In this document: in pieces, positions 50,451-60,593 of the stretch
How the letters are laid out: each line of letters opens with the position of its first letter
Position numbering within the stretch: position 1 is the first letter of the stretch
From: Marinobacterium stanieri
GTDB lineage: Bacteria > Pseudomonadota > Gammaproteobacteria > Pseudomonadales > Balneatricaceae
Assembly: GCF_900155945.1 (NCBI RefSeq)
Contig: NZ_FTMN01000002.1
Coordinates: 1-64,000, forward strand
Length of the DNA stretch: 64,000 bases
Direction: 5' to 3'
Notes under the pieces: generated by a model
Database searches by the model: none
What the model was told of the DNA's origin: nothing
Seen by the model: only the letters and a program-made list of their open reading frames with translations
Position numbers and translations under genes: made by a program

Positions 50451-51504
50451 TGCCGACGCACTGAGCAGGAACCTTGCGCAGGAACGCGAACAGCTGCGAC
50501 GCTCAGCCACACCCCTGCTCAACACACAATGCCAGCACCATTACTCCAGCCACCAGATCATCTGGCAGAACGAAGGGGTTTGCTTGCGCGCGTTTATCCC
50601 TGAACGCCCTCGCCATAAGCGCCCATTAGTGCTCTGCTATGCATTGGTCAATCGCCCCTGGATTCTGGATCTGGCCCCCGGCAGTTCGCTCATTGAAGCA
50701 CTGGTTACTCAGGGTTTCAGTGTGTATCTGATAGACTGGGGACAGCCCGAACGCTGCCAGCGCTTTCGTGGGCTTGAGCATTACGTAGACCAGATCATGC
50801 ACGCCTGCATCCAGGCCGCTGCCAGCCACGCCGACAACCCCCGGGTCAACCTGGCCGGCATCTGCCAGGGAGGCGTATTCAGCCTCTGCTATGCCTCCAT
50901 ACACCCGGAGCTGGTTAACCGACTGGTCACCCTGGTCACGCCGGTCGATTTCCATGCCGCCGACTTTACCCTGAGCCAGCTGTACCGCGGGGTCGACATT
51001 CAGCAGCTGGTGAGCGCATACGGCAATATTCCCGGTCCACTGGTCACTCAGGTTTTCTCCGGACTACAACCCATGCGGCTGGGCCAGCTGAAACACCTGA
51101 CAACAGCACCACGTCTTGTTGAAAAACCTGATTCGGTTGCGCAATACATGCTGATGGAACGCTGGTTAAACGACTGCCCGGACCTGGCAGGAAGGGCTTT
51201 GCAGCAGTTTGTTGAGCTGTTTTTCCAACACAACCGCCTGCTGGATGGGAAGTTCGATTCAGGAAACTTTAAAGTCGATATGAGCCGCCTTGCCGCACCT
51301 GTTTTGAACATCTACGGCAAACACGACCACCTGGTACCGCCCAACGCATCACGCGCACTGGAGCAGATTTGCAAGCGGGGACACTACCAGTCACTGGAAA
51401 TCGGTGCCGGCCATATCGGCACACTGATGGGAAATAAGGCCCTGAAATCAGTTCCTGCAGCCATACAAGACTGGCTACAAGAAACAGACCAATCAGAGCC
51501 TTGA
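50437..51504 (+). CDS. phaC: class III polyhydroxyalkanoate synthase subunit PhaC
   Basis: A 355-residue catalytic subunit with an alpha/beta hydrolase fold that polymerises 3-hydroxyacyl-CoA. The length is that of class III PhaC (about 355), shorter than class I. The nucleophile is Cys143 in a lipase-box-like GICQGG, with Asp297 (GKHDHLVP) and His326 (GAGHIG) completing the triad. The start is GTG, overlapping phaE. It converges on phaR. Confidence 0.93.
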   Translation: MINTDADALSRNLAQEREQLRRSATPLLNTQCQHHYSSHQIIWQNEGVCLRAFIPERPRHKRPLVLCYALVNRPWILDLAPGSSLIEALVTQGFSVYLIDWGQPERCQRFRGLEHYVDQIMHACIQAAASHADNPRVNLAGICQGGVFSLCYASIHPELVNRLVTLVTPVDFHAADFTLSQLYRGVDIQQLVSAYGNIPGPLVTQVFSGLQPMRLGQLKHLTTAPRLVEKPDSVAQYMLMERWLNDCPDLAGRALQQFVELFFQHNRLLDGKFDSGNFKVDMSRLAAPVLNIYGKHDHLVPPNASRALEQICKRGHYQSLEIGAGHIGTLMGNKALKSVPAAIQDWLQETDQSEP

Positions 51505-51513
51505 TCATTAATA

Positions 51514-52062
51514 TCAGGACTTGGGCTTATCGTCCTTGGCTGCATCATCTGCAGGCGTATCTTTTGCCTCTTCAGAGGCCTTCTCTTCTGCCTCCGGTGC
51601 CGATTCACCCGGCTTGGGCGCAAACATGTTCCACACCGCCATGTTCTGGTCGGCAAAACGACCCATCATGGTGAGCGGGTTGGCTGCCCCCATCATGGTC
51701 TGCATCTGTTCGCGGATACGGTCCTGGTGCTCCAGAAAAGCTGCAATACTCTGCTCAAGGTACTGGCTCATCATGCCCTGCATGCTATCACCATAAAAAC
51801 GGATCAACTGCTGCAGCACCTGATTGGTCAATAGTGTGCCGTGCCCCTCGGCTTCCTGCTCACTGATAATCTGGAGCAGAATATTCCGGGTGAGATCATT
51901 GCCGGTTTTGGAGTCCTGAACCTGAAAATTTTCGCCATTGAGTACCAGCTGCTTTACGTCCTCAAGGGTCACGTAACAGCTGCGCGAAGTATCATATAGT
52001 CGACGGTTGGTATACTTTCGCAGAATCCGCACGCCTGCTTCTCCTGATCCATTCTGGCTCAT
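51514..52062 (-). CDS. phaR: polyhydroxyalkanoate synthesis regulator PhaR
   Basis: A 182-residue PHA regulator. The DNA-binding N terminus RILRKYTNRRLYDTSRSCYV is diagnostic, followed by the accumulation-associated domain. It ends in an acidic, Ala/Asp-rich tail. The family binds both DNA and nascent PHA granules. It lies 9 bases from the converging phaC and after a small gene. Confidence 0.93.
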   Translation of the reverse strand: MSQNGSGEAGVRILRKYTNRRLYDTSRSCYVTLEDVKQLVLNGENFQVQDSKTGNDLTRNILLQIISEQEAEGHGTLLTNQVLQQLIRFYGDSMQGMMSQYLEQSIAAFLEHQDRIREQMQTMMGAANPLTMMGRFADQNMAVWNMFAPKPGESAPEAEEKASEEAKDTPADDAAKDDKPKS

Positions 52063-52091
52063 CTAATCAAACTATCCATTCAGTCGGCCAT

Positions 52092-52346
52092 TCAGTCGGC
52101 GTCGCGACCGCCTTTTCCATACTGGTTCATCATGCCGAACATCAGCTTCTGGAAGGCTTCCATCGAACCGAGACCATTATTGAGGTAAGGCTTGAGCAAC
52201 GTCAGCGGGTCATAACCTTCAGCCCCCGCCTCCATCTGCTCCCTGACCTTGTCGATCATATCCTGCTGCAATGCAGAAACATCCGGTAACCCCAATGCCC
52301 TGCGCAGCTCTTCCGGTGTCATTTCGACATCAATCTTGAAGTTCAT
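52092..52346 (-). CDS. small PHA-locus protein, possibly DUF6489-like
   Basis: An 84-residue protein upstream of phaR on the same strand. The sequence MNFKIDVEMTPEELRRALGL and the tail YLNNGLGSMEAFQKLMFGM resemble short proteins seen beside PHA genes; I think of the DUF6489 family but am not certain. There is no signal peptide. A granule-associated or phasin-like role is possible. Confidence 0.7.
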   Translation of the reverse strand: MNFKIDVEMTPEELRRALGLPDVSALQQDMIDKVREQMEAGAEGYDPLTLLKPYLNNGLGSMEAFQKLMFGMMNQYGKGGRDAD

Positions 52347-52410
52347 GACTACCCCGACTCATCAACATGTCATTTGTTTCATACTATAGCAACTGCAGTG
52401 CAAAACAACT

Positions 52411-53565
52411 TCATCGATCAAAGGGTTGCCATAGATCGGGCTTGATCCAGACCCAAGCCAGGCCAAAGGCAATCAGCGCAGCCAAGGACGCCACCAGAAA
52501 GGTGTACTGCCCCAGCGATTCCCACATGAGACCACTGACCACTGCACCGATGGCACCACCTGCACCAAAGCCCAGGCTTGAGAACAGCGCCTGACCTCGC
52601 CCGCTGGTAGCTGGCGTGAAATAGTGTTGCACCAGAGCAATCCCGACCGCATGCAAACAGCCAAAGGTCGCCGCATGCAGAAGCTGTGCAAACAGCATGA
52701 CACCCAGCGACTCTGGCAGTACCGCGATCAGCCCCCAGCGCAACACGCAAAGCAGCAGACTGATCAGCATCAGACTCCGCAGACCCAGCCCTTCCAGTAA
52801 ACGCGGCATGAGCAGAAAAATACCCACTTCGGCCAGCACACCCAGCGCCCAGAGCAAACCAATTGCGGTCCGACCATAGCCCAGATCCTGCATCAACACG
52901 CTGTAAAAGGTGTAATAGGGCCCATGCCCAAACTGGACCAGAAAGCAGACTGCAAAAAAGGCAGCCACCTGGGGCTGTCGCAGGATATGCCAAATACCAA
53001 CGCCATCCATTGGCCGCTCTGCGGAACCTGCAGCCCCCATGTTGATCAGCAGGGTATTCAGCCAGATCAGCGCCAGCAGCCCCAACACCACCCAGGGCAC
53101 CCAGGCCACACCAATAAGGTCCAGCAACCCGCCCACAGCAACAACCGCACAGATAAACCCGATAGAGCCCCACACGCGAACACGGCTGTATTCGTGAGAT
53201 GCCTTGCCCAGGTGCTGCAGGGTAATCACTTCGAACTGAGGCAACACCGCGTTCCAGAAAAAGCTGAACCCCAGCATCACCAACCCGACACCCAGCGCCC
53301 CCTGTTGCCAGAAAATCGGCACGAAGCAGAGCGTCGCCGCCAGCGCACCAAAACGCACAATACGAACCCGCTGACCCGTTCTGTCTGCCAACCACCCCCA
53401 CAAATTAGGCGCCAGCACGCGCGTCAGATGCAACATCCCCATCAGCAGACCTATAACCTCAGGTCCGAAACGGAGTGATTCCAGGTACAGCGTCCAATAG
53501 GGAACAAGCACACCCAGGAGCGCAAAGTAAAAGTAATAAAAGCCTGAAAGTCGTACGTATGGCAT
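52411..53565 (-). CDS. MFS transporter, HcaT / PPP family-like
   Basis: A 384-residue, 12-segment transporter from the ATG encoding MPYVRLSGFYYFYFALLG, which matches the usual start of HcaT-like (phenyl propionate permease-like) proteins and has GGAA 8 bases upstream. An ATG five codons earlier (53580) directly follows the speE terminator and lacks a clear Shine-Dalgarno. The family takes up aromatic acids or nucleoside-like solutes; the substrate here is unknown. Confidence 0.85.
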   Translation of the reverse strand: MPYVRLSGFYYFYFALLGVLVPYWTLYLESLRFGPEVIGLLMGMLHLTRVLAPNLWGWLADRTGQRVRIVRFGALAATLCFVPIFWQQGALGVGLVMLGFSFFWNAVLPQFEVITLQHLGKASHEYSRVRVWGSIGFICAVVAVGGLLDLIGVAWVPWVVLGLLALIWLNTLLINMGAAGSAERPMDGVGIWHILRQPQVAAFFAVCFLVQFGHGPYYTFYSVLMQDLGYGRTAIGLLWALGVLAEVGIFLLMPRLLEGLGLRSLMLISLLLCVLRWGLIAVLPESLGVMLFAQLLHAATFGCLHAVGIALVQHYFTPATSGRGQALFSSLGFGAGGAIGAVVSGLMWESLGQYTFLVASLAALIAFGLAWVWIKPDLWQPFDR

Positions 53566-53581
53566 CTGTATTTCCGACATG

Positions 53582-53605
53582 AAAAAGCCGGCACATGGCC
53601 GGCTT
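53582..53605 (-). terminator. intrinsic terminator of speE
   Basis: The 8-bp stem AAGCCGGC / GCCGGCTT with a 5-base loop is followed by T residues on the minus strand. It lies between the speE stop and the MFS gene. Confidence 0.85.
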
Positions 53606-53626
53606 GGGTATTCAAAACAGCGGGGG

Positions 53627-54484
53627 TCAGGCTTCGCTCAGTGCATCCAGTACATATTGAGGCAGTGCAAAGCTGGCCGCATGCAGCGCCGGATTATAGT
53701 AACGGGTACGTATGCCGCTTTGCTCATAGCGTTCAGCCAGTGTCTTCACATCCAGCTCACGCAGGTCAGCGTTATCGCTGGCCCAGGCAAAGGTCATCAC
53801 ACCACCAACATAGGTCGGCACCGCCGCATTGTAGAAGCTCTGATCAGCAAAATACGGAGACAAACGCTGACGGGTAGTGATTACTTCATCCTGCTGCATG
53901 AAGGGCACACCGTTCTGGGCCACAAACACGCCACCCGGATTCAGGCAACGCTTGCAACCTTCATAGAAACGGCTGCTGAACAGCACCTCACCCGGACCGA
54001 TAGGATCGGTGCAGTCAGAGATGATCACATCAAAGCGATCCTGACACTCACTGACAAAGTCCACGCCATCGGCAATAACAATATTGGCACGCGGATCGTC
54101 AAAGGCACCAGCAGAGTGGTTGGGCAGATACTGTTTGCACATGTCGATCACGGCCTGGTCAATCTCGACCTGGGTGACATGCTCAACGCTATCATGGCGC
54201 AGCACCTCACGCAGAATACCGCCGTCACCACCGCCAATGATCAGCACACGACGTGCCGCACCATGGGCCAGAATCGGCACATGCGTCATCATCTCGTGGT
54301 AAACAAACTCATCACGCTCGGTGGTCTGGATAATACCATCCAGCGCCATCACCGTGCCGAAGTCACGGTTGCGGAAGATAATCAGTTCCTGATGTTCAGT
54401 GCGGTGCTCAAACAGCACCTCATCAAGAGTAAAGCTCTGGCCGTACCCCTCGTACAGCCCTTCACGAAAAATAGTCGTCGTCAT
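53627..54484 (-). CDS. speE: spermidine synthase SpeE
   Basis: A 285-residue aminopropyltransferase that makes spermidine from putrescine and decarboxylated S-adenosylmethionine. The segments [17 protein letters not shown] and [16 protein letters not shown] are diagnostic. The start overlaps speD by 23 bases, so expression is coupled with the enzyme that makes the aminopropyl donor. Confidence 0.97.
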   Translation of the reverse strand: MTTTIFREGLYEGYGQSFTLDEVLFEHRTEHQELIIFRNRDFGTVMALDGIIQTTERDEFVYHEMMTHVPILAHGAARRVLIIGGGDGGILREVLRHDSVEHVTQVEIDQAVIDMCKQYLPNHSAGAFDDPRANIVIADGVDFVSECQDRFDVIISDCTDPIGPGEVLFSSRFYEGCKRCLNPGGVFVAQNGVPFMQQDEVITTRQRLSPYFADQSFYNAAVPTYVGGVMTFAWASDNADLRELDVKTLAERYEQSGIRTRYYNPALHAASFALPQYVLDALSEA

Positions 54485-54959
54485 CGATGCTTACCTTGCC
54501 TCGCAGAATTTCTTCGACATCTACCTGATCAGGCGAGAATGCCGCTTCCAGAACCGGAATCGCCTTGGCGGGCTCGGACTCACCACACATGAACACATCA
54601 AATGCAGCGAAATTGCGTTCAGGCCAGGTATGCACACTGATATGCGATTCGGCCAATACCGCCACACCGGAAATACCACCGTTAGGGGTAAAATGGTGAA
54701 GGTGGATATGCAGCAGTGTCGCCTTGGCCGCCTTGATGGATTCGCGCAGGGCTTTCTCCATCACCTCCAGATCATCCAGACGCGAAGCGCCGCGCAGATC
54801 AATGATCAGGTGAGTACCGGCGTAACGATGACCGTCACGCTCGATGAAGAAGTCCAGGCGCTCTTCATCGTCACCCTGGGTGTAGGCGGGCCAATCAGCC
54901 ACACTGCCTGGCGTCTCTTGGTCGATCACTTCGGACGACAGGTCTTTCGCTTCTTGCAT
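54462..54959 (-). CDS. speD: adenosylmethionine decarboxylase SpeD
   Basis: A 165-residue proenzyme that cleaves itself to create a pyruvoyl cofactor. The cleavage site is Glu104-Ser105 in [16 protein letters not shown], with His110 and Cys125 as catalytic residues. It is the short class 1B (Bacillus/Thermotoga-like) form rather than the longer E. coli type. An N-terminal extension of about 30 residues precedes the domain. It overlaps speE. Confidence 0.95.
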   Translation of the reverse strand: MQEAKDLSSEVIDQETPGSVADWPAYTQGDDEERLDFFIERDGHRYAGTHLIIDLRGASRLDDLEVMEKALRESIKAAKATLLHIHLHHFTPNGGISGVAVLAESHISVHTWPERNFAAFDVFMCGESEPAKAIPVLEAAFSPDQVDVEEILRGKVSIDDDDYFS

Positions 54960-55211
54960 GGGCGATAACTCCAGACAAGTCTGTTTTCACAGAGTTTAAA
55001 AAGAAAAAACCCAACCTTCCGGGCCACACCAGCGTCAGAGCAGCGGCACATTGATACTCGGGAATCCCTCATACCCTGTTCACTGCCAGACCCGATGCAC
55101 CCCAAAGGGTTGGGACTGATCAAATTTCTGCGAATTTAAACCGCGTTTTGCTCAAAATTCAAGCTAAAACAACAGGCCTTGCAGAAAATCCTTACATACT
55201 GGACAGGTGAA

Positions 55212-56324
55212 TTAATCACCCTGGGTCGGTACATCTGCCAGCACCGGCAAATCCGTCGTCACATCCGCATTCTGACCGCGATCACGCATCAGGTGGTCCA
55301 GCAGTACGATAGCCATCATCGCCTCGGCAATAGGCGTAGCTCGGATGCCGACACAGGGGTCATGACGGCCCTTGGTCACCACTTCAATCTCTTCACCTGA
55401 AGCATTGATACTGCGACCCGGCAGACGCAGGCTCGAAGTCGGCTTGAGCGCAATATGAGCACTGATCGCCTGACCCGTCGAGATTCCGCCCAGAATGCCG
55501 CCGGCATGATTGGACAGGAAGCCCTCCGGCGTCATCTCGTCACGGTGCTCGGTACCCTTCTGGTTAACAACCGCAAAGCCATCACCAATTTCTACGCCTT
55601 TGACAGCATTAATGCTCATCAACGCATGGGCGAGGTCTGCATCCAGACGGTCGAAGATCGGCTCACCCAACCCTACCGGAACACCCGTGGCCTCAACAGA
55701 GATGCGCGCACCGATGGAATTACCTTCCTTGCGTAACGCATCCATGTACTCCGCCATCTGCTCCGCAGCTTCGGCATCCGGGGAGAAGAATGGATTGCGA
55801 CCAACCTCATCCCAGTCGAAACGGGCCTGATCAATGGCAATCGGACCCAGTTGAGACAGATAGCCACGAACCTGGACGCCTTTGTCTGCCAACACTTTCT
55901 TGGCAATGGCACCGGCAGCAACGCGCATGGCCGTTTCACGTGCCGATGAACGCCCGCCACCACGATAATCACGGAACCCGTATTTGTGCGAATACACGTA
56001 ATCGGCATGGGCCGGACGGAAGGTCTCCGCGATATTGGAGTAATCCTTGGAGCGCTGATCGGTGTTCTCGATTAATAGCCCGATCGACGTACCCGTAGTA
56101 CGGCCTTCAAATACACCGGACAGAATACGCACTTCATCAGGCTCGCGGCGCTGCGTCGTATGACGCGAGGTACCGGGTTTGCGTCGATCGAGATCAGCCT
56201 GCAGATCAGCTTCGCTCAGCTCGATTCCCGGAGGGCAGCCATCAACGATACACCCCAGTGCAGGGCCATGGCTCTCACCGAACGTAGTGACTGTAAACAG
56301 TTTTCCAAAGCTGTTACCGGACAT
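55212..56324 (-). CDS. aroC: chorismate synthase AroC
   Basis: A 370-residue FMN-dependent enzyme for the last shikimate step. The diagnostic parts are [20 protein letters not shown] at the start and the [20 protein letters not shown] region. It follows prmB by 48 bases on the same strand, as in Pseudomonas. Confidence 0.98.
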   Translation of the reverse strand: MSGNSFGKLFTVTTFGESHGPALGCIVDGCPPGIELSEADLQADLDRRKPGTSRHTTQRREPDEVRILSGVFEGRTTGTSIGLLIENTDQRSKDYSNIAETFRPAHADYVYSHKYGFRDYRGGGRSSARETAMRVAAGAIAKKVLADKGVQVRGYLSQLGPIAIDQARFDWDEVGRNPFFSPDAEAAEQMAEYMDALRKEGNSIGARISVEATGVPVGLGEPIFDRLDADLAHALMSINAVKGVEIGDGFAVVNQKGTEHRDEMTPEGFLSNHAGGILGGISTGQAISAHIALKPTSSLRLPGRSINASGEEIEVVTKGRHDPCVGIRATPIAEAMMAIVLLDHLMRDRGQNADVTTDLPVLADVPTQGD

Positions 56325-56372
56325 CTATCTTCTCTGATTCAGTTCAATGACCGGCGAAGCCAGCCATTGGGG

Positions 56373-57290
56373 TTATAACAAATCGGCGTGAGCGCGCAGC
56401 TCTTCGGCCGTAATCACGAAAATACCGTTACCGCCCTGCTCCAGCTCAACCCACACCAGGGGCAGCTCAGGAAGGCTTTGCATCAGATGGACTTCGCTAT
56501 TGCCCACCTCGACCACCAGCAGACCCTCGGGCGTTAAATGCTGTGCAGCCATCTGCAGGATACGGCGTGTAATATCGAGCCCGTCAGGCCCTGAACCCAG
56601 TGCCAACGCAGGCTCATGGCCATACTCTTCAGGCATGCTGGCCAGATCATCCGCATCGACATACGGCGGATTGCTGACGATAAGGTCATAGGTTTCACCC
56701 TCAACCGCCGCAAAAAGATCGCCCTGACAGGCACGTACTCGATCTTCCAGAGCATGTCTGGCGATATTAGCCTGGGCTACCTCAAGCGCGTCGGTCGAGA
56801 TATCCGCAAGGTCCACTTCAGCCTCTTCAAACGCATAGGCACAGGCGATACCGATACAGCCGCTGCCAGTGCAGAGATCAAGGATACGGTTAACCGGCCC
56901 CGGACGCAGCCAGGGCTCAAAACCGGCAGCGATCAGCTCCGCCACAGGAGAACGGGGAATAAGCACCCGTTCATCCACATTAAAAGGCAGCCCCATAAAC
57001 CAGGCTTCACCGGTGATGTATGGCAAGGGCTTGCGCTCAAGCGTCCGCTGGGACACGAAATCGACCACACGGGCTTTCTCTGCCTGAGTCAGACGCCCGT
57101 CCAGCACCGCCGGATTGGTATCCCAGGGCAGATCAACGGCATTCAACACCAGCTGCGATGCTTCATCCCAGGCCTCGGCATGTCCGTGACCAAAAAACAC
57201 CTGGTGACGACTGAACTCGCTCAATGCCCAGCGCATAAAGTCCCTGAGGGTATGCAATTCAGAAATAACAGCGGCTTGATCCGACTTCAT
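56373..57290 (-). CDS. prmB: ribosomal protein L3 glutamine methyltransferase PrmB
   Basis: A 305-residue SAM-dependent methyltransferase. Motif I is DLCTGSGCIG (138-147) and the glutamine-binding NPPY is at 207-210. The N-terminal helical part with HTLRDFMRWALSEFSRHQV marks PrmB rather than PrmC, and the adjacent aroC agrees with known PrmB loci. Confidence 0.95.
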   Translation of the reverse strand: MKSDQAAVISELHTLRDFMRWALSEFSRHQVFFGHGHAEAWDEASQLVLNAVDLPWDTNPAVLDGRLTQAEKARVVDFVSQRTLERKPLPYITGEAWFMGLPFNVDERVLIPRSPVAELIAAGFEPWLRPGPVNRILDLCTGSGCIGIACAYAFEEAEVDLADISTDALEVAQANIARHALEDRVRACQGDLFAAVEGETYDLIVSNPPYVDADDLASMPEEYGHEPALALGSGPDGLDITRRILQMAAQHLTPEGLLVVEVGNSEVHLMQSLPELPLVWVELEQGGNGIFVITAEELRAHADLL

Positions 57291-57353
57291 GTATCGCCTG
57301 ATAATAGATTGCTAATGAGGGCAGCATGTTACTTAAAACCAACTTTGAACGCT

Positions 57354-57929
57354 ATGTCTTATAACTCTGACCAAGACCACGACGACGATCTCGACTTTGG
57401 CGATGCCATGCAGGGAGTAACGCCCCTCAAGCATGACCGCCATCACGACCTGGGCCAGGCTCCTGCGCGCATCAAACCGCGACAGGATAATGCCAGCCAT
57501 TACCGCCGTCAGGCAGCCGAGCGTGAAGTCGAGCGTGTCATTGATGGCCTGTCCTCCGAAGCGAAAGACATTCTCGATTCCAACGATGAGCTGCTGTTTG
57601 CTGCCCCCGGCGTGCAGTTCGCCACATTGAAACGCCTGCGCAAGGGACATATTCCCTGGGAGGGAGGCCTGGACCTGCATGGATACAGCGTAGACCAGGC
57701 ACGCGATGAGCTCAGTCTGTTCATTCGTGACGCCTGCCGTCAGAACCTGCGCGCTGTACTTGTCGTGCACGGCAAGGCCTACACCCAACCCGGTCAGCCA
57801 GCCCTGCTCAAATCCTGCGTCAATGACTGGTTACGGCAGCTCAATAACGTACTGGCATTCTGCTCGGCACAGCCCCGTGACGGAGGAACTGGAGCAGTCT
57901 ATGTACTACTGAAAAGACAGGCATCCTGA
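57354..57929 (+). CDS. smrA: Smr-domain protein, SmrA/YdaL-like
   Basis: A 191-residue protein with a C-terminal Smr domain (about 105-190), starting at the ATG for MSYNSDQDHDDD. The DLHG motif (GGLDLHGYSVDQARDEL) and the VVHGKAYTQPGQPALLK segment are visible; the usual HGKG is HGKA here. Smr domains are endonucleases acting on mRNA or DNA. The C-terminal FCSAQPRDGGTGAVYVLL resembles YdaL (SmrA), not SmrB. It is divergent from prmB. Confidence 0.88.
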   Translation: MSYNSDQDHDDDLDFGDAMQGVTPLKHDRHHDLGQAPARIKPRQDNASHYRRQAAEREVERVIDGLSSEAKDILDSNDELLFAAPGVQFATLKRLRKGHIPWEGGLDLHGYSVDQARDELSLFIRDACRQNLRAVLVVHGKAYTQPGQPALLKSCVNDWLRQLNNVLAFCSAQPRDGGTGAVYVLLKRQAS

Positions 57930-57980
57930 TCATTTCCGACTATCCTTAAACAGCCTGAAACGTCTGATTAGGGATAGAGC

Positions 57981-59048
57981 ATGGTCGACTTGAACAAGTA
58001 CCTCCAAATGATGGCCGAAACCGAGGCCTCGGACCTTTTCTTCAGTAGCTACACCCCCATTCAAATCAAGAATCAGGGCATTATCAAATCAGCCGATGAC
58101 ACCGAGCTGATGCCCGACGATATCGACAAGCTGGCGCACAGCCTGATGAATGAACATCAGGCACAGCAATTCCGTGACGAAATGGAATTGAACTTCGCCT
58201 ATGAGATCAAAAGCATTGGCCGCTTCCGTGTCAACGTCTACCGACAACGTGGTGATGTAGCCATGGTAATCCGCATGATCCGCCACCAGATCCCATCGGT
58301 GGACTCACTGCGTCTCCCCAAGGTATTGGAAAACCTCATCATGTTACGCAGCGGCCTGGTTTTGATGGTCGGCGCCACCGGCTCGGGTAAATCAACCGCC
58401 CTGGCCTCCATGATCGAACACCGCAACCAGCGTACCGCCTGCCACATTCTTACCGTGGAAGATCCGATCGAGTTCCTGCACACAAACAAGCGCTCCCTGA
58501 TCAACCAGCGCGAGGTCGGCGTGGATACCCTGTCCTATGACAACGCCCTCAAGAACGCCCTGCGTGAAGCACCGGATGTAATCATGATAGGGGAACTGCG
58601 CGACAAGGACACCGTCGAGCACGCCATGCGCTACTCCGAAACCGGTCACCTTTGCCTTTCGACCCTGCACGCAACCAACGCAGTACAGGCAGTCGAGCAC
58701 CTGACCAATTTCTACCATGAGAACAGCCGCCACAAGATCAACGCTGATCTCTCACTAAACCTGCGTGCTATCGTCGCGTTGCGCCTTATCCATGATGTGG
58801 ATGGCAACTTCATCCCGGCCACAGAGGTATTGATCAATACCCCCTACATCAACAAGCTGATCGCCAGAGGCGAGTATTCCCGCATCCGTGAAGCAATTGA
58901 TCAAAGCAGCAGCACATCAGCCCATACCTTCGATACCTGCCTGCTCAACCTGTATGAAGCCGGTAAAATCACCATTGAAGAAGCACTGCAGAACGCTGAA
59001 TCACGAACCAACGTGGCATTGAAGCTGAAACTTATGGGCGGATTATGA
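57981..59048 (+). CDS. pilU: type IV pilus retraction ATPase PilU
   Basis: A 355-residue GspE/PilT-family ATPase. The Walker A is GATGSGKST (131-139), with GELRDKDT (Walker B-like) and the His box HLCLSTLHATNA. The pattern fits PilU, the accessory retraction motor, better than PilT. No pilT is next to it, unlike Pseudomonas. It complements fimV in this window. Confidence 0.92.
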   Translation: MVDLNKYLQMMAETEASDLFFSSYTPIQIKNQGIIKSADDTELMPDDIDKLAHSLMNEHQAQQFRDEMELNFAYEIKSIGRFRVNVYRQRGDVAMVIRMIRHQIPSVDSLRLPKVLENLIMLRSGLVLMVGATGSGKSTALASMIEHRNQRTACHILTVEDPIEFLHTNKRSLINQREVGVDTLSYDNALKNALREAPDVIMIGELRDKDTVEHAMRYSETGHLCLSTLHATNAVQAVEHLTNFYHENSRHKINADLSLNLRAIVALRLIHDVDGNFIPATEVLINTPYINKLIARGEYSRIREAIDQSSSTSAHTFDTCLLNLYEAGKITIEEALQNAESRTNVALKLKLMGGL

Positions 59049-59150
59049 CTGGACCAACAGCACCAACGGGTGCTGGCTCTTTACCCGAGTGTCATATTCA
59101 AGTAATTTACGCCGTTTTTAGCCCGTTGCCGCGACAGTCGAGGAACCACG

Positions 59151-59690
59151 ATGGAAACAGCCTACTCCCAGATCATCGAACAGCTTGGAGAGGACCTTGA
59201 GCGAGAAGGACTGAAGGACACGCCCGCACGTGCCGCCAAGGCAATGAAGTTCCTCACGCGTGGCTACACCCAGACGCTGGATGAGGTCGTTAATGACGCC
59301 CTGTTCCCGTCTGATAACAGCGAGATGGTGCTGGTACGCAACATTGAGCTTTACTCCCTGTGCGAACACCACCTGCTTCCGTTTATCGGCAAGGCACATG
59401 TAGCCTACATCCCTCAGGGCAAGGTCGTGGGCCTGTCCAAGCTGGCACGCATCGTCGACATGTATGCCCGCCGCCTACAGATTCAGGAAAACATGACCAA
59501 GGAAATTGCTGAGGCGATTCAGTCAGTCACTGGCGCTGCCGGCGTTGGCGTTGTGATTGAAGCCCAGCACATGTGCATGATGATGCGCGGCGTGGAGAAG
59601 CAGAACGCATCCATGACTACCTCAATGATGCTGGGCTCCTTCCGCTCCAGCGAGGCAACTCGTAACGAATTCCTGTCGCTGATCAAGTAA
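59151..59690 (+). CDS. folE: GTP cyclohydrolase I
   Basis: A 179-residue zinc enzyme that makes dihydroneopterin triphosphate for folate. The zinc and catalytic segments [20 protein letters not shown] and [14 protein letters not shown] are clear. It is single, 102 bases after pilU. It converges on a DUF4892 gene. Confidence 0.97.
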   Translation: METAYSQIIEQLGEDLEREGLKDTPARAAKAMKFLTRGYTQTLDEVVNDALFPSDNSEMVLVRNIELYSLCEHHLLPFIGKAHVAYIPQGKVVGLSKLARIVDMYARRLQIQENMTKEIAEAIQSVTGAAGVGVVIEAQHMCMMMRGVEKQNASMTTSMMLGSFRSSEATRNEFLSLIK

Positions 59691-59706
59691 GCCTTCGCAA
59701 TACTGA

Positions 59707-59734
59707 AGAGAAGTGAGGCATGCCTCACTTCTCT
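59707..59734. terminator. convergent-gene hairpin after folE
   Basis: A perfect 28-base palindrome with arms AGAGAAGTGAGGCA / TGCCTCACTTCTCT lies between the ends of folE and the DUF4892 gene, overlapping the latter's stop. No T run follows, but the position suits bidirectional termination. Confidence 0.5.
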
Positions 59735-60579
59735 TGCATCATCACCACCGCGACACTGCTCCGACTGCCAAGCACACTGGGCACCAGCGCACCGACACCA
59801 CGCGCATCAATCCTGTCCGGTGAAGCCCCCTTCTCAACCAGAGTACGCTTCAAACGGTCCGCCGCTTCCTGTGACTGTGTCATTGAGAGATCCAGGTCTC
59901 GACTGCGCCAGTGCACCACCAGCACCATGTTTCGGGACGGGAACTCCGCCAACAGATCCTGTAACGACTGAACGGCGATATCACGAGACTCCGGCCACTG
60001 TACTACCTGCGCATACCCCCTTTGACGCACAAGCTCAACCAGCTCCGTAGCGGCAAGGTTATCATTGGTCAGCAGATCCATGTGCAGATAGACCCGACCG
60101 TTACCGCGCCGCACAGCATAGAGCGCCACATGCCCCTGATCCAGCTCCAGTGCCGCATAAAACTGGGAACTATCGACACCATATAGTCGTGCCTGCTTGA
60201 AGATCTCATTGGCCCAGAGATTACTGGGACCGCATTGACGGCCAGCACATTCGAACAAGACTCGACCGCCCTTATCCATCAACTGCTTGCGCATGAAGTT
60301 GAAACCGGACTCGGGAGAGTAGCCGGAAGGCAGCTGCCAGGTGGTTCTGAGCAGATTGGCATTCAGACGCTGTTCACGATCGCTTCGAATAAGGCCATTG
60401 ATTTTGATGATACCCCCCAACATCAGGCGGTAATCGGGGTCGGATCGCTCCGTTTGATTGATCTCGCTTGCAAGCGGGAAAGGATCAAGATTAAGCGGGG
60501 TTTCTGCCCGCAGGGAGTGCGTGGCCAGTAGCCAACAGGCCATTACCGAAAACAGCCGTGTAAGGGTCAATCTCAACAT
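59725..60579 (-). CDS. DUF4892 domain protein, predicted periplasmic
   Basis: A 284-residue protein with an N-terminal signal peptide (hydrophobic core about 8-22, ending near LRAE). The body resembles DUF4892 proteins of Pseudomonas. The C-terminal part (SQEAADRLKRTLVEKGASPD, then a GVGALVPSV turn) looks like an OmpA-type peptidoglycan-binding segment, but is short. The function is unknown; a cell-envelope role is likely. Confidence 0.75.
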   Translation of the reverse strand: MLRLTLTRLFSVMACWLLATHSLRAETPLNLDPFPLASEINQTERSDPDYRLMLGGIIKINGLIRSDREQRLNANLLRTTWQLPSGYSPESGFNFMRKQLMDKGGRVLFECAGRQCGPSNLWANEIFKQARLYGVDSSQFYAALELDQGHVALYAVRRGNGRVYLHMDLLTNDNLAATELVELVRQRGYAQVVQWPESRDIAVQSLQDLLAEFPSRNMVLVVHWRSRDLDLSMTQSQEAADRLKRTLVEKGASPDRIDARGVGALVPSVLGSRSSVAVVMMQEK

Positions 60580-60593
60580 CGAAGCACTCCTGT

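Noticed and set aside
54960-55211. Gene in the 252-base gap between speD and aroC
   Set aside because: Only a short frame (about 65 codons) without a domain or good start; I see only likely upstream regulatory sequence for speD.
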